NCBI RefSeq assembly: GCF_024623455.1
Contig: NZ_JANIPJ010000004.1
Coordinates: 186,001 to 250,000, forward strand
DNA: 64,000 nt
Source: Paenibacillus soyae
GTDB taxonomy: Bacteria; Bacillota; Bacilli; Paenibacillales; Paenibacillaceae
Direction of reading: 5' to 3'
Position 1 is the first letter of the stretch; each line of letters opens with the position of its first letter. A model generated the notes under the pieces. The model was not told the DNA's origin and searched no databases. It saw only the letters and a list, made by a program, of their open reading frames with translations. The position numbers and the translations under genes were made by a program. Shown one piece after another: positions 17,438 through 25,325 of the stretch.

Positions 17438-18607
17438 ATGACAGTAATGCAGTGGTTAAGCGGTCCTGACGGGCAGTGGCTGTCGGCCTTGTCGGTCCTT
17501 GTGATCTTGATGTTGATGCTCTTCATGTCGGTTAAATTATACGCGAGCTATCGCAGCAAACAAACCTACCGGCTTCTCATCGCAGCGATCGCGCTCGCGG
17601 CTCTCAGGCAGCTGACGCTGCTCGCGATCGCCGCTTCCGGCGCCAAGATATCCGTCTTCGCGCATCTCGCGGCCGGCGTGCTTCACGTCGTTTCCTTCAT
17701 CATTATAAACTTTGTGTTTATGAAATTATATACCTATCAATCGGCGCGGCTCCGGTCCATGCCTTTTACCGTTATGTCCTTTCTGACGCTGCTCATCGCC
17801 TTCCTGCAGATCGTCGTGGAACCGGGCGGAGATGCCGGGCATGCCATTAGGGCCGTGGCCTTTCCCCTGCTGGACGTCTACGGCGTCGTCGTTACTCTTA
17901 TTATATTAATCGCCACGCGAACGGCTGACATGAATAACAAATATTATGGAAGCTTGATTGTCATTTTTATCTATGAATGCTCGCGCGCGGCGGACACGTA
18001 TGTATTCCAGGGCTCTCCGTCGTGGTTCAAGGCGATGACGGTCCTTCTGCCGATCGTTTACTTCGTCCTGCTCTTCATGCTGCTGTTCGAGTGGGTCATC
18101 GACCGCTTGATGTCCACCTACCAATCGTCCATCGTAGACGGGTTAACCGGTCTGTACAACCGGCGCCACTTCCAGTCCAAAGCGGAGGCGCTGCTGGCGC
18201 GGGGCAAGAAGGCGGCGGTCATCTTCTGCGATATCGACAATTTCAAGAAGCTGAACGACACGCATGGCCACCACAAAGCGGACGGCGTCCTGAAGCGGGT
18301 CGCCGAGATCATGAAGGAAGAGACAAGCGGAATCGGCGCCGCCGGCCGCTACGGCGGAGAAGAGCTGCTCGCCTGCATCAGCATCGATCGCGTGAAGCCG
18401 GAGATCGTCGCCGAATCCATTAGACGGCGAGTCGAGGAAGAGACGATCGTGACGGTCAGCGTTGGATTCAGCACAACCAAAGAAAGCGCAAGCGTCCAGG
18501 AGTTGGTCAAGCAAGCCGATGAAGCGATGTATTACTCCAAGACGCACGGCAAGAACAGCGTCACCGCCTACAAATCCATTCCCGCCTCGATGAGAGGAAT
18601 GGGATAA
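17438..18607 (+). CDS. Membrane diguanylate cyclase (GGDEF)
   Basis: A 389-residue enzyme predicted to make cyclic di-GMP from two GTP. Residues ~15-225 form six or seven hydrophobic helices (a membrane sensor module of unknown ligand). The GGDEF domain follows: D-G-L-T-G-L-Y-N-R-R, metal-binding C-D-I-D-N-F-K-K-L-N, and the active-site loop R-Y-G-G-E-E-L. The inhibitory I-site (RxxD five residues upstream of the loop) is absent; the sequence there is S-G-I-G. No EAL or HD-GYP domain is attached. The ribosome site is weak (GGTGG). It is a single-gene unit ended by its own terminator. Confidence 0.92.
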   Translation: MTVMQWLSGPDGQWLSALSVLVILMLMLFMSVKLYASYRSKQTYRLLIAAIALAALRQLTLLAIAASGAKISVFAHLAAGVLHVVSFIIINFVFMKLYTYQSARLRSMPFTVMSFLTLLIAFLQIVVEPGGDAGHAIRAVAFPLLDVYGVVVTLIILIATRTADMNNKYYGSLIVIFIYECSRAADTYVFQGSPSWFKAMTVLLPIVYFVLLFMLLFEWVIDRLMSTYQSSIVDGLTGLYNRRHFQSKAEALLARGKKAAVIFCDIDNFKKLNDTHGHHKADGVLKRVAEIMKEETSGIGAAGRYGGEELLACISIDRVKPEIVAESIRRRVEEETIVTVSVGFSTTKESASVQELVKQADEAMYYSKTHGKNSVTAYKSIPASMRGMG

Positions 18608-18635
18608 TCGGTGCCGCGGAATAAAGAACGAGAGC

Positions 18636-18687
18636 GAGCCGGAATCCTGCTAGTCTATGCTAACCAGGAATACCGGCTCTTCTTTTT
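18636..18687 (+). terminator. Terminator after the GGDEF gene
   Basis: GAGCCGG-AATCCTG pairs with CAGGAA-TACCGGCTC across a ~15-base loop, followed by TTCTTTTT. It is placed between convergent genes and is clearly oriented for the plus-strand transcript. Confidence 0.75.
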
Positions 18688-18692
18688 GCCAA

Positions 18693-19517
18693 TTATTCGG
18701 AGGATAGATCCAGCTCGCCCCGCAGAACGGTGACGGCTTGTCCCGATAACAGCACGCGATCGCCCATCAGCTTCATGCCGACTAGGCCGCCTCTAGAGGA
18801 AGCCTGATAGCCCGCGAGCTCCTTTTTGCGCAATCTCTTAGCCCAATAAGGCGCCAGTGCGCAATGCGCCGAGCCCGTTACGGGATCTTCGTCGATGCCG
18901 ATTGCCGGGAAGAAGGCGCGGGATACGAAGTCATATCCTGACGCCTGAGACGATGGCTGGCCGCCATCCGCCGCGAGACTCGTCACGATGACGCCCCTCG
19001 TCTCCAGACGGCCGAGAAGCGACATGTCGGGCGCGAGAGTCCGAACCGTTTGCTCGCTGTCCACCTCGACCAGATAATCCATGCGGTTCCGCCCAACGAA
19101 TCGGGGGATCAATCCGAGCGCCTCGATCAGCTCCTTCGGCGCCGTCACGGCTGCGGCCGGCTCGCTTGGGAAGTCCATATCGAGCCACTCTCCGCGACGC
19201 GTTACGGTCAGCCTCCCGCTTCTCGTCAGGAACACGGCTTGCAGTTCCGCGGCCAGCCGTCCCGTATCCCACAGCGCGTGCGCCGCCGCCAGCGTAGCGT
19301 GCCCGCACAAGTCGACCTCCGTTTGGGGCGTGAACCAGCGCAGCTCCCACTCCCCTTCCGCTTCCCGCAAGAACGCCGTCTCCGACAAGTTCATTTCCGC
19401 CGCAATATGGTTCATTTGTTCATCCGTTAACCCTTCTTCCGCGAAACAAACGGCTGCCGGATTCCCTGCAAACCTGCGATTCGTGAAGGCATCCACAATA
19501 TGCAATACCAGACCCAT
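18693..19517 (-). CDS. PhzF-family isomerase-like protein
   Basis: A 274-residue protein of the PhzF/DapF fold (two similar hotdog-like halves). Family marks: V-D-A-F-T-N-R-R-F-x-G-N-P-A-A-V at the N-terminus, N-L-S-E-T-A-F with the catalytic glutamate, F-T-P-Q-T-E-V-D-L-C-G-H-A-T-L-A-A and, in the second half, E-D-P-V-T-G-S-A-H-C-A-L-A-P-Y. All the key residues are intact. In phenazine producers PhzF isomerises DHHA, but no other phenazine genes are nearby, so this is one of the many orphan members whose substrate is unknown. GGGAGG precedes the ATG. Confidence 0.9.
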   Translation of the reverse strand: MGLVLHIVDAFTNRRFAGNPAAVCFAEEGLTDEQMNHIAAEMNLSETAFLREAEGEWELRWFTPQTEVDLCGHATLAAAHALWDTGRLAAELQAVFLTRSGRLTVTRRGEWLDMDFPSEPAAAVTAPKELIEALGLIPRFVGRNRMDYLVEVDSEQTVRTLAPDMSLLGRLETRGVIVTSLAADGGQPSSQASGYDFVSRAFFPAIGIDEDPVTGSAHCALAPYWAKRLRKKELAGYQASSRGGLVGMKLMGDRVLLSGQAVTVLRGELDLSSE

Positions 19518-19537
19518 AGCCTTTCCTCCCTTTCATC

Positions 19538-19571
19538 AAAAAAAAGAAAAAGAACCTGCTTCCGCAAGCTC
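19538..19571 (-). terminator. Rho-independent terminator, minus strand
   Basis: GAACCTGC (19552-19559) and GCAAGCTC (19564-19571) pair (two G-U pairs) around a four-base loop. On the minus strand the hairpin is followed by UUCUUUUUCUUUUUUUU. It ends the gene at 19581-20033, ten bases downstream of its stop. Confidence 0.75.
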
Positions 19572-19580
19572 TTTGCGATC

Positions 19581-20033
19581 TTAGTCCTTAAGCGGAATCA
19601 GAAGCTCGACCGGCTCCTCTTCCCAATGCTGTTCATCGATATAAAAAAGCTCCAGCGACACCGCGTTTTCATGCTTCTGAAGTTTCTTTTCGTTCATCCA
19701 GGCATTCAACTGCTCGTAGCCTTCCCCGATTCGCTTGTTGGAGCAGGCGACCATCGCGTAGCGATGCGCGGGAATCGTGATGCGTACCATCCCCGGAGGA
19801 AGCTCTTCCATATGATGCACTTCATAGCAAGCCCAATACGTCGCGAAAGCTTCATTGCCGTAATAGGGACTGTATAGCACCATCGATTTGACGGCGTCGT
19901 TGAATTCATGCTTCCGCGCAAGGAACTCCGTCTGGAGCCGAATCGCTTCATCCGGAAAGGATGAGTAAGGTCCGCAATAGCTGATTCCAACTAGCTGCAA
20001 AGCAGGTTTGGAGATGATCGAGCAATTTTCCAC
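19581..20033 (-). CDS. GyrI-like effector-binding domain protein
   Basis: A 150-residue stand-alone SHV/GyrI-like domain (the ligand-binding module of AraC/MerR-type regulators such as BmrR and Rob), without a DNA-binding part. Visible pattern: P-A-L-Q-L-V-G-I-S-Y-x-G-P-Y, later A-F-A-T-Y-W-A-C-Y-E-V and P-P-G-M-V-R-I-T-I-P-A-H-R-Y-A-M-V, ending L-E-L-F-Y-I-D-E and V-E-L-L-I-P-L. The start is GTG at 20033, eight bases after AGGAGG. Such proteins bind or hydrolyse small hydrophobic compounds, or inhibit gyrase; which applies here is open. Confidence 0.82.
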   Translation of the reverse strand: MENCSIISKPALQLVGISYCGPYSSFPDEAIRLQTEFLARKHEFNDAVKSMVLYSPYYGNEAFATYWACYEVHHMEELPPGMVRITIPAHRYAMVACSNKRIGEGYEQLNAWMNEKKLQKHENAVSLELFYIDEQHWEEEPVELLIPLKD

Positions 20034-20167
20034 GCTGTCTTCCTCCTTAACGTTTTGTCAGGCTTGGCAGAAGCATTCGCTTCCCGTCTGTCGTAAGGCC
20101 TAGGCGTTCGGATGAGCTTTCTCCTTCATAAGTGTAGCACGAATTCCAACAATTAGGATACCCTATT

Positions 20168-21076
20168 TCAATCGCATTCCAGCCGCTTCATAAAATCTTC
20201 GACTGCGCTGTAGCCTTGCTGCTTCAGATACCAATTGTTCGCTGCCGCTTCGATCAGCCCGGCTACGTCGCGTCCCGGCTGCAGCTGAATCTCGATATGG
20301 GGAATCTTCACGCCCATATACTCCACGAATTTCGGCTCCAGCTCCAAATCATTGTTCAGTTCGTTGTCCCGCCACTTCGTCAGCTCGATATCGAGCGTAA
20401 TCCGGGATTCGTCTTGGAACGCCTTCCTCCCGTATAATCGAACGACATTCACGAGTCCGACGCTGCGAAGCGCCAGAAACTCTTTTGTTTTCTCATTATG
20501 ACTGCCTAGCAGCGTCTGTGGACTCAGCTTCTTGATGACGACGATGTCGTCCGCCACAAGACGGTGCCCTCTGCGAATCAGCGTATGGGCCGTCTCGCTT
20601 TTGCCGACGCCCGATTTGCCGCGAAGCAGAATCCCGATTCCCGACACGTTGAGGCACACGCCGTGGACGGCGATCTCCGGCGCCAGCGCCTTGGTCAAGT
20701 ATGCGTCCAGCATGCCGAGAAAGGGAGTCGTCTCCTCGCTCGTCCGAAGGAGAGGTATTCCTTCTTCCTCGCAATATTTGGTCAAATATTTAAGTCCCTC
20801 TTGCCCGCTTGTGACGATGAAGCAAGGAGGATGATATTTGACGATATTGCCGATATGGTGATTTCTTTCCTCCTCGGTTAAGCGATGCAGGTATGTGATT
20901 TCTTTTTTGCCGAGCACCTGAACATGCTCCTGCGGGAAATAATCGAAGTAACCGACAAACTCGAGTCCCGGCCGATACGCTTTGCCCTTCGCGATGTTCC
21001 TCTCCAGCTGCCGCTCGCCGGCGAGCACCTCGAGCCGGAAACGTGCGGCTACCTCTTGGACCGTGACAACCTTCAT
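20168..21076 (-). CDS. hprK: HPr kinase/phosphorylase
   Basis: A 302-residue bifunctional enzyme that phosphorylates and dephosphorylates Ser46 of HPr, the switch for CcpA-mediated carbon catabolite repression. The Walker A motif G-K-S-G-V-G-K-S-E-T-A follows the family signature L-N-V-S-G-I-G-I-L-L-R. The C-terminal K4-type signature (D-I-E-L-T-K-W-R-D) and the relay region are present. The ATG at 21076 has GGGAGG; the frame extends upstream without a better start. It is not followed here by lgt, unlike Bacillus. It is relevant locally because a cre-like site lies in the amylase promoter of the same window. Confidence 0.95.
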   Translation of the reverse strand: MKVVTVQEVAARFRLEVLAGERQLERNIAKGKAYRPGLEFVGYFDYFPQEHVQVLGKKEITYLHRLTEEERNHHIGNIVKYHPPCFIVTSGQEGLKYLTKYCEEEGIPLLRTSEETTPFLGMLDAYLTKALAPEIAVHGVCLNVSGIGILLRGKSGVGKSETAHTLIRRGHRLVADDIVVIKKLSPQTLLGSHNEKTKEFLALRSVGLVNVVRLYGRKAFQDESRITLDIELTKWRDNELNNDLELEPKFVEYMGVKIPHIEIQLQPGRDVAGLIEAAANNWYLKQQGYSAVEDFMKRLECD

Positions 21077-21103
21077 CGAATCCTCCCTCTCTCTCGCAAA
21101 AAT

Positions 21104-21125
21104 CGCCCCCGCCTTGCCGCAAGGC
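21104..21125 (-). terminator. Possible terminator of nrdIEF
   Basis: GCCTTGC CGC AAGGC (21111-21125) forms a compact hairpin about 45 bases after the nrdF stop. On the minus strand a UUUUU run comes eight bases later, so termination may be imperfect and some read-through into hprK is possible. Confidence 0.4.
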
Positions 21126-21171
21126 ATAGTCGAGAGCGATCATGATTGAATGTATGAGTCAAGCCGTCGTT

Positions 21172-22128
21172 TTAGAAGTTAAAAACAAAATCGTCGTCGT
21201 TCAGCGGCTCCACGTGAATCGTGCGCACATAACCGTTGCCCTTCTTGGAGAAGAAGTCATGCTGCTTCGTGTGCGTGCTGATACCGTTGAATACGATCGG
21301 ATTGACCGGCTCTTCCGGGAAGTGCGGCTCCAATCCCAAATTCATAAGCGCTTTGTTCGCGTTGTAACGAACGTAGGCCTTCACTTCTTCTTCGAGTCCG
21401 ATCGGCGCGTACAGGTGATCCGTATATACGACTTCGTTCTCGTACAGCTCGAGCAGAAGCGCGTTTACTTCGCTCTGAAGCGCCGCTTGCTCTTCCGCGC
21501 TGAACGTTGCGAACAGCTCTTGAGCGAGCACGCCGACGTACAGGCCGTGAATGCTCTCGTCGCGAAGGATCAAGTCGATAATTTCGCCGCTGCTGGTCAT
21601 CTTGCCTTGTCCCGCTAGATAAAGCGGGTAGAAGAAGCCGCTATAGAATAGGTAGCTCTCCAGGAAGACGGAAGCCGCCATCGCTTTGTACAATTCCTTC
21701 GGTCCGGTAATATTCGAGTACCAGGACGAAATCAGGTTCGCTTTCTTCTGGAGCTGCGGGTTCTCTTCCACCCACTTGAAGATCGCGTCGATCTCTTCGC
21801 CGGATGCCAGCGTCGTGAAGATGCTGCTGTACGACTTGGCATGAATTTGTTCCATCATGGACATGAAGGACAATACCGCTTTGCGCTGCAGGCCGTCCAC
21901 ATGCTCCAAAATTTTCGGCATGCCGACTCCGCCTTGGATCGTATCGAGCAGCGTCAGACCGCCCAGTACGTTTTTGTACAGCGTGCGCTCTTCGTCGGAC
22001 ATTTGCATCCAGTCCATCTTATCGTCGGATAATGGAATTTCTTCGTCCGTCCAGAACTGCATCACGTTCTGCTGCCAGAATGTCAGCGTGAAGTCGTCGT
22101 CCGGGCGATTCCAGTTAACTGCTTTCAT
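21172..22128 (-). CDS. nrdF: Class Ib ribonucleotide reductase beta subunit
   Basis: A 318-residue radical-generating subunit (dimetal-tyrosyl cofactor, Mn or Fe). The ferritin-like helices carry the metal ligands D/E-x(n)-E-x-x-H, e.g. M-M-E-Q-I-H-A-K-S-Y-S and D-E-S-I-H-G-L-Y-V-G. N-terminal A-V-N-W-N-R-P-D-D-D is typical of NrdF. It works with NrdE to make dNDPs from NDPs, and NrdI reduces the oxidant for metal assembly. The start has AAAGGAG. The 65-base gap to nrdE is too short for a separate unit, and the three genes form one operon. Confidence 0.95.
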   Translation of the reverse strand: MKAVNWNRPDDDFTLTFWQQNVMQFWTDEEIPLSDDKMDWMQMSDEERTLYKNVLGGLTLLDTIQGGVGMPKILEHVDGLQRKAVLSFMSMMEQIHAKSYSSIFTTLASGEEIDAIFKWVEENPQLQKKANLISSWYSNITGPKELYKAMAASVFLESYLFYSGFFYPLYLAGQGKMTSSGEIIDLILRDESIHGLYVGVLAQELFATFSAEEQAALQSEVNALLLELYENEVVYTDHLYAPIGLEEEVKAYVRYNANKALMNLGLEPHFPEEPVNPIVFNGISTHTKQHDFFSKKGNGYVRTIHVEPLNDDDFVFNF

Positions 22129-22193
22129 ATTTTAGAAAACTCCTTTAAAGGTAGTTCGAACATTTTATTGTTGTACAAGCGTTTGATCGCGGT

Positions 22194-24278
22194 TTAAACG
22201 GCGCAGCTCGTGCACTCTTCGACGGAGAGGCGCTTCGTTCTCGTGTAATAGAGAGATTTCAGGCCCTTCTGCGCCGCGTAGACGTAGAAGCGAGCCAGCT
22301 CGCGGGTCGTTACGTTGCTGTTCACGTGCAGGACGGTGGAGATGCCTTGATCCACATGCTGCCCGATTTCGGCGATCAGATCGATCAGCTTGAACTGATC
22401 AATATTGTAAGCCGATTTGTAGTAGAAGAAGTTATCCTGCGACAAATACGGCATTGGGTAATACGTAGTGGAGTTCGCGTACGTGCGCGTCTCGATATGC
22501 TCGACGATCGGCATAACGCTGGAAGTCGCGTTCTGGATATAGGAGATGCTTTGCGTCGGCGCGATGGCCAGACGGTACGCATGGTACAAGCCGTGCTTCT
22601 GCACCTTCTCCTTCAGCTCCGCCCAGTCCTCGGGGGACGGGATGTAGATGCCTTCGAACAATTCTTTCACGCGGTCAAGCTTCGGACGGTAGTCCGTCTC
22701 GATATAACGCGTGAAGTAAGTGCCCTTCGCGTATTCGGAGCGCTCGAAATCTTTGAACGTAATGCCGCGTTCCTTCGCGATTTCCATGCTTTTCTCCAAG
22801 GAGTAGTAGTTCATCATCATGAAGAACGCGCTCGCGAAATCCTTCGCTTCTTCGCTCTCGTAAGCGATCTTGTTCTTCGCGAGATAGCCGTTCAGGTTCA
22901 TCGCGCCGAGACCGACGGAATGAAGCTCTTCGTTCGCTTTGCGCACGCCAGGCGCATTGTCGATCGTGGACAAGTCGCTGACCGTTGTCAGCGCTTCGAT
23001 ACCCACATGAACGGAATCCTTCACTTTCTTCTTTTCCATTACGTTCACTATATTGAGAGACGCCAGGTTGCAGCTAATATCGCGGCGGATGACGTCGTCG
23101 TAGCCGTAGTCGTTAATTTCCGAAGTTTCTTGCAGCTGGAAAATTTCCGTGCAAAGGTTGGACATCTTGATCGAGCCGATATCCTTAAGGGCATGCACGT
23201 TATTGGCGTTCGATTTGTTCATAATATACGGGTAACCGGATTCCAGCTGAATCGAAGCGATCTTCGTCAGCATGTCCCGAGCGTTCATGACCGTCTTCTT
23301 CGTCACGTTCTCGTTGGCGAGCAGCTCCTCGTACATCGCGTCCATGTCCATGTCGTCCAAATGCCGGCCGTAAGCCTTCTGTACGGAATGCGGTCCGAAT
23401 ACGACGAGCGGCTTGTTCTGAGCGGCCAGCTCGTAGAACTTGTTCGGGATGATGAGGCCGATGGACAATGTCTTGATGCGGGATTTCTCGTCCGCGTTAA
23501 TCTTCTTGCAATCGAGGAACTCGATAATATCCCAGCCGAAGATGTTGTAGTAGCCCGCTCCGGAGCCCTTGCGCTGGCCCATCTGGTCCGCGTAGGAGAA
23601 TGCGTCCTCCATCAGCTTCAGCACCGGCATAATGCCTTTGGCCGCTCCTTCCACGCCTTTGATCGGCTCGCCGCGTCCGCGAAGCTTCGACAGGTTGACC
23701 GCAACGCCGCCGCCGATCTTGGACAGCTGCATGCAAGTTCCGAGCACATAGTTGATAGAGTTAAGAGAATCGTCCATCTCCAGCAGGAAGCAGGATACCA
23801 TCTCGCCGCGGCGGCTCTTGCCCGCGTTCAGGAACGTCGGCGTCGCAGGCTGCAGGCGCTGCTCGATCATCGCCTCCGCGATGCGGAGCGCGCGCTCGGC
23901 GTCGCCTTGTCCAAGGTGAAGGGCCACGATCGCGACGCGATCGGGATACTGCTCGAGATACTGCGCCTTGTTGTTCGTCTTCATCGCGTAGTCCTTGTAG
24001 AACTTGGAGATCGCCATGTACGACTGGAACTCGAAGCCGGCGCTCGACGTCAGGTTGAATACCGCCTCAACCTGCTCGTATGTATAATGATCGAACACGT
24101 TGTCGTAATAGTCGTTCGTAATCAGGTAATCCAGCTTCTCGCGCAGGGATCCGAACTTCACGCTTTTCTCTTCTACCTCCGCCATAAAGGCTTGTACCGC
24201 TTCCTTATCCTTGTCCAGCTGGTAGAAACCGTCCGCTCCGCGCTGCATCAATTCGTTGTTAAGTTCAATATGCTTCAA
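22194..24278 (-). CDS. nrdE: Class Ib ribonucleotide reductase alpha subunit
   Basis: A 694-residue catalytic subunit. Family marks include P-T-P-T-F-L-N-A-G, S-C-F-L-L-E-M-D-D-S, N-L-C-T-E-I (active-site cysteine), N-L-A-S-L-N-I and the C-terminal E-E-C-T-S-C-A-V redox pair that is recharged by NrdH/thioredoxin. The frame is open to 24335 but NrdE proteins begin at (M)K-H-I-E-L-N-N-E-L. That residue is encoded here by TTG at 24278, with AAAGGGTG just upstream, so I choose TTG. This start lies inside the end of nrdI (14-base overlap), giving translational coupling. Confidence 0.93.
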   Translation of the reverse strand: MKHIELNNELMQRGADGFYQLDKDKEAVQAFMAEVEEKSVKFGSLREKLDYLITNDYYDNVFDHYTYEQVEAVFNLTSSAGFEFQSYMAISKFYKDYAMKTNNKAQYLEQYPDRVAIVALHLGQGDAERALRIAEAMIEQRLQPATPTFLNAGKSRRGEMVSCFLLEMDDSLNSINYVLGTCMQLSKIGGGVAVNLSKLRGRGEPIKGVEGAAKGIMPVLKLMEDAFSYADQMGQRKGSGAGYYNIFGWDIIEFLDCKKINADEKSRIKTLSIGLIIPNKFYELAAQNKPLVVFGPHSVQKAYGRHLDDMDMDAMYEELLANENVTKKTVMNARDMLTKIASIQLESGYPYIMNKSNANNVHALKDIGSIKMSNLCTEIFQLQETSEINDYGYDDVIRRDISCNLASLNIVNVMEKKKVKDSVHVGIEALTTVSDLSTIDNAPGVRKANEELHSVGLGAMNLNGYLAKNKIAYESEEAKDFASAFFMMMNYYSLEKSMEIAKERGITFKDFERSEYAKGTYFTRYIETDYRPKLDRVKELFEGIYIPSPEDWAELKEKVQKHGLYHAYRLAIAPTQSISYIQNATSSVMPIVEHIETRTYANSTTYYPMPYLSQDNFFYYKSAYNIDQFKLIDLIAEIGQHVDQGISTVLHVNSNVTTRELARFYVYAAQKGLKSLYYTRTKRLSVEECTSCAV

Positions 24279-24624
24279 TGGCCCGCACCCTTTCGACAAA
24301 ATGTTCCGTATCTTGACTTGTTCCCGACAATTCAAACTTCAATATGACAGGCACATCATACTTCTTGGAGATCGTATCCGCGCTCTTCGCGAAGCCGGGT
24401 CCCCAGTTGCGATTGCCGCTAGCGGACACTCCGCGCAGCATGGCGTGGTTCTCGGCAAGGAAGGAATCCACCTTCTCCGGCACCTGTCCGAACCCCGTCG
24501 TATAGGTCACGAGCACGAACGGCTCGTCCACCTTATGCTGCTCGTCGATCTTGACCGCGCGCATATTCAGTTTATTGATGAAACGTTTGACATTGCCCGT
24601 TTTGGAATCGTACACAACCAGCAC
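24265..24624 (-). CDS. nrdI: Flavodoxin-like NrdI
   Basis: A 119-residue FMN protein that supplies superoxide or electrons for assembling the NrdF cofactor. It has the flavodoxin N-terminus L-V-V-Y-D-S-K-T-G-N-V-K-R-F, T-Y-T-T-G-F-G-Q-V-P and the flavin loop G-V-S-A-S-G-N-R-N-W-G. The start is GTG at 24624 with GGGGAG. It is the first gene of nrdI-nrdE-nrdF, and its end overlaps the nrdE start. NrdH is not encoded in the operon. Confidence 0.94.
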   Translation of the reverse strand: MLVVYDSKTGNVKRFINKLNMRAVKIDEQHKVDEPFVLVTYTTGFGQVPEKVDSFLAENHAMLRGVSASGNRNWGPGFAKSADTISKKYDVPVILKFELSGTSQDTEHFVERVRAIEAY

Positions 24625-24656
24625 CGCGAGCCCGCTCCCCTACTGAATTATAGCAA

Positions 24657-24698
24657 TCAAAAAGCGCTTCTGACCGCCGGTAGCAGGCAGACGCGCTT
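24657..24698 (-). promoter_or_regulatory. Terminator-like hairpin in the nrdI leader
   Basis: On the minus strand AAGCGC-G-TCTG pairs with CAGA-A-GCGCT (one mismatch) around a 15-base GC-rich loop and is followed by UUUUUGA. It lies between the NrdR-box promoter and the nrdI ribosome site, with no minus-strand gene upstream for it to terminate. A TGC-TATAAT extended -10 element follows directly (24643-24651), so it may alternatively separate two promoters. Confidence 0.4.
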
Positions 24699-24740
24699 CA
24701 TCTGGATATACTAGATGTAGTTGATTGAATTCACCATATC

Positions 24741-24788
24741 CATCAAGATGTTGTATGATGTTTTTGATTTTACATCAAGATATAGGTT
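24741..24788 (-). promoter_or_regulatory. nrdIEF promoter overlapped by two NrdR-type boxes
   Basis: Two copies of a NrdR-box-like core lie on the minus strand: CTATATCTTG (24776-24785) and CAACATCTTG (24744-24753), against my remembered core C-W-A-T-A-T-A-T-W-G. They are exactly 32 bp (three helix turns) apart. A promoter fits across them: -35 TTGATG (24773-24778) inside the first box, 17-base spacer, -10 TACAAC (24750-24755) inside the second. NrdR binding at such paired boxes represses RNR genes in many bacteria. Confidence 0.6.
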
Positions 24789-24902
24789 CCGTCAATGAAA
24801 AATATGGAGAATCTATGAAACGGATTTTGCGGCGCACTCGACTATTTTAACAGATATGGCTATGATGGGATAGTGACATTTTATTGTTAAATGGAGGCTG
24901 CT

Positions 24903-25145
24903 ATGGAGACGGAATTGAAGCGCACGGAAGCGCTCTCGGCGCTGCTGGAATTGTTCCGGGAGGCGGGGCGCGATGACAACGCGCTCCTTCAATATGTGGA
25001 TAATCTGGAAAATAAGCTCGCCTTGCTGGAGGAGGAAAACGCGAGACTTAAGTCGGAGATCGGCAGGCTGAAGGACGCCGCGTCGAGACGATCGTCCATG
25101 CCTGCTTCCATGAACAGCAGGCTCAAAGACGCCCTCCGGGAGTAG
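24903..25145 (+). CDS. Small coiled-coil protein
   Basis: An 80-residue soluble protein, ATG at 24903 five bases after GGAGG (the in-frame ATG at 24891 overlaps that site and is rejected). Residues ~35-65 form a clear heptad coiled coil (L-E-N-K-L-A-L-L-E-E-E-N-A-R-L-K-S-E-I-G split by leucines every seven positions), so it is probably a dimer. A Ser/Met-rich basic tail follows. I do not recognise the family. It is transcribed away from nrdI, sharing the intergenic region with the NrdR boxes, which raises the possibility of common control, but no firm plus-strand promoter was found. Confidence 0.7.
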   Translation: METELKRTEALSALLELFREAGRDDNALLQYVDNLENKLALLEEENARLKSEIGRLKDAASRRSSMPASMNSRLKDALRE

Positions 25146-25268
25146 CGGTTTGGGGACGGCGGGCCCGAACCGGGTTGTCGAAAATTCTCGCAAACGGTTC
25201 CGGGTCAATACAACGGCAACAACTTTTTTATACAAATATCGAGGAAATTCGACAGTCCCTGTGAACGA

Positions 25269-25318
25269 CAAGGCTGCTCCAGCGCTCGGCAAGAGCGTCA
25301 GAGCAGCCTTGTTCGGTT
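25269..25318. terminator. Hairpin terminator between convergent genes
   Basis: CAAGGCTGCTC (25269-25279) and GAGCAGCCTTG (25301-25311) form an 11-bp stem with a smaller GCTC/GAGC stem inside. It lies between the coiled-coil gene and the end of yqeM. U-tracts on both sides are poor (TTGTTCGG on the plus strand), so it may act in both directions but not strongly. Confidence 0.5.
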
Positions 25319-25325
25319 GCTAAGC

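Noticed and set aside
18693..19517. A phenazine biosynthesis cluster suggested by the PhzF-like gene
   Set aside because: No other phz genes are nearby; PhzF-like proteins are common orphans in Firmicutes.
22326..24347. A 673-codon open frame on the plus strand
   Set aside because: It is exactly antisense to nrdE, whose product has all family motifs. The opposite frame stays open because of codon bias in GC-rich DNA; the translation is Arg/His/Val-rich with no known motif.
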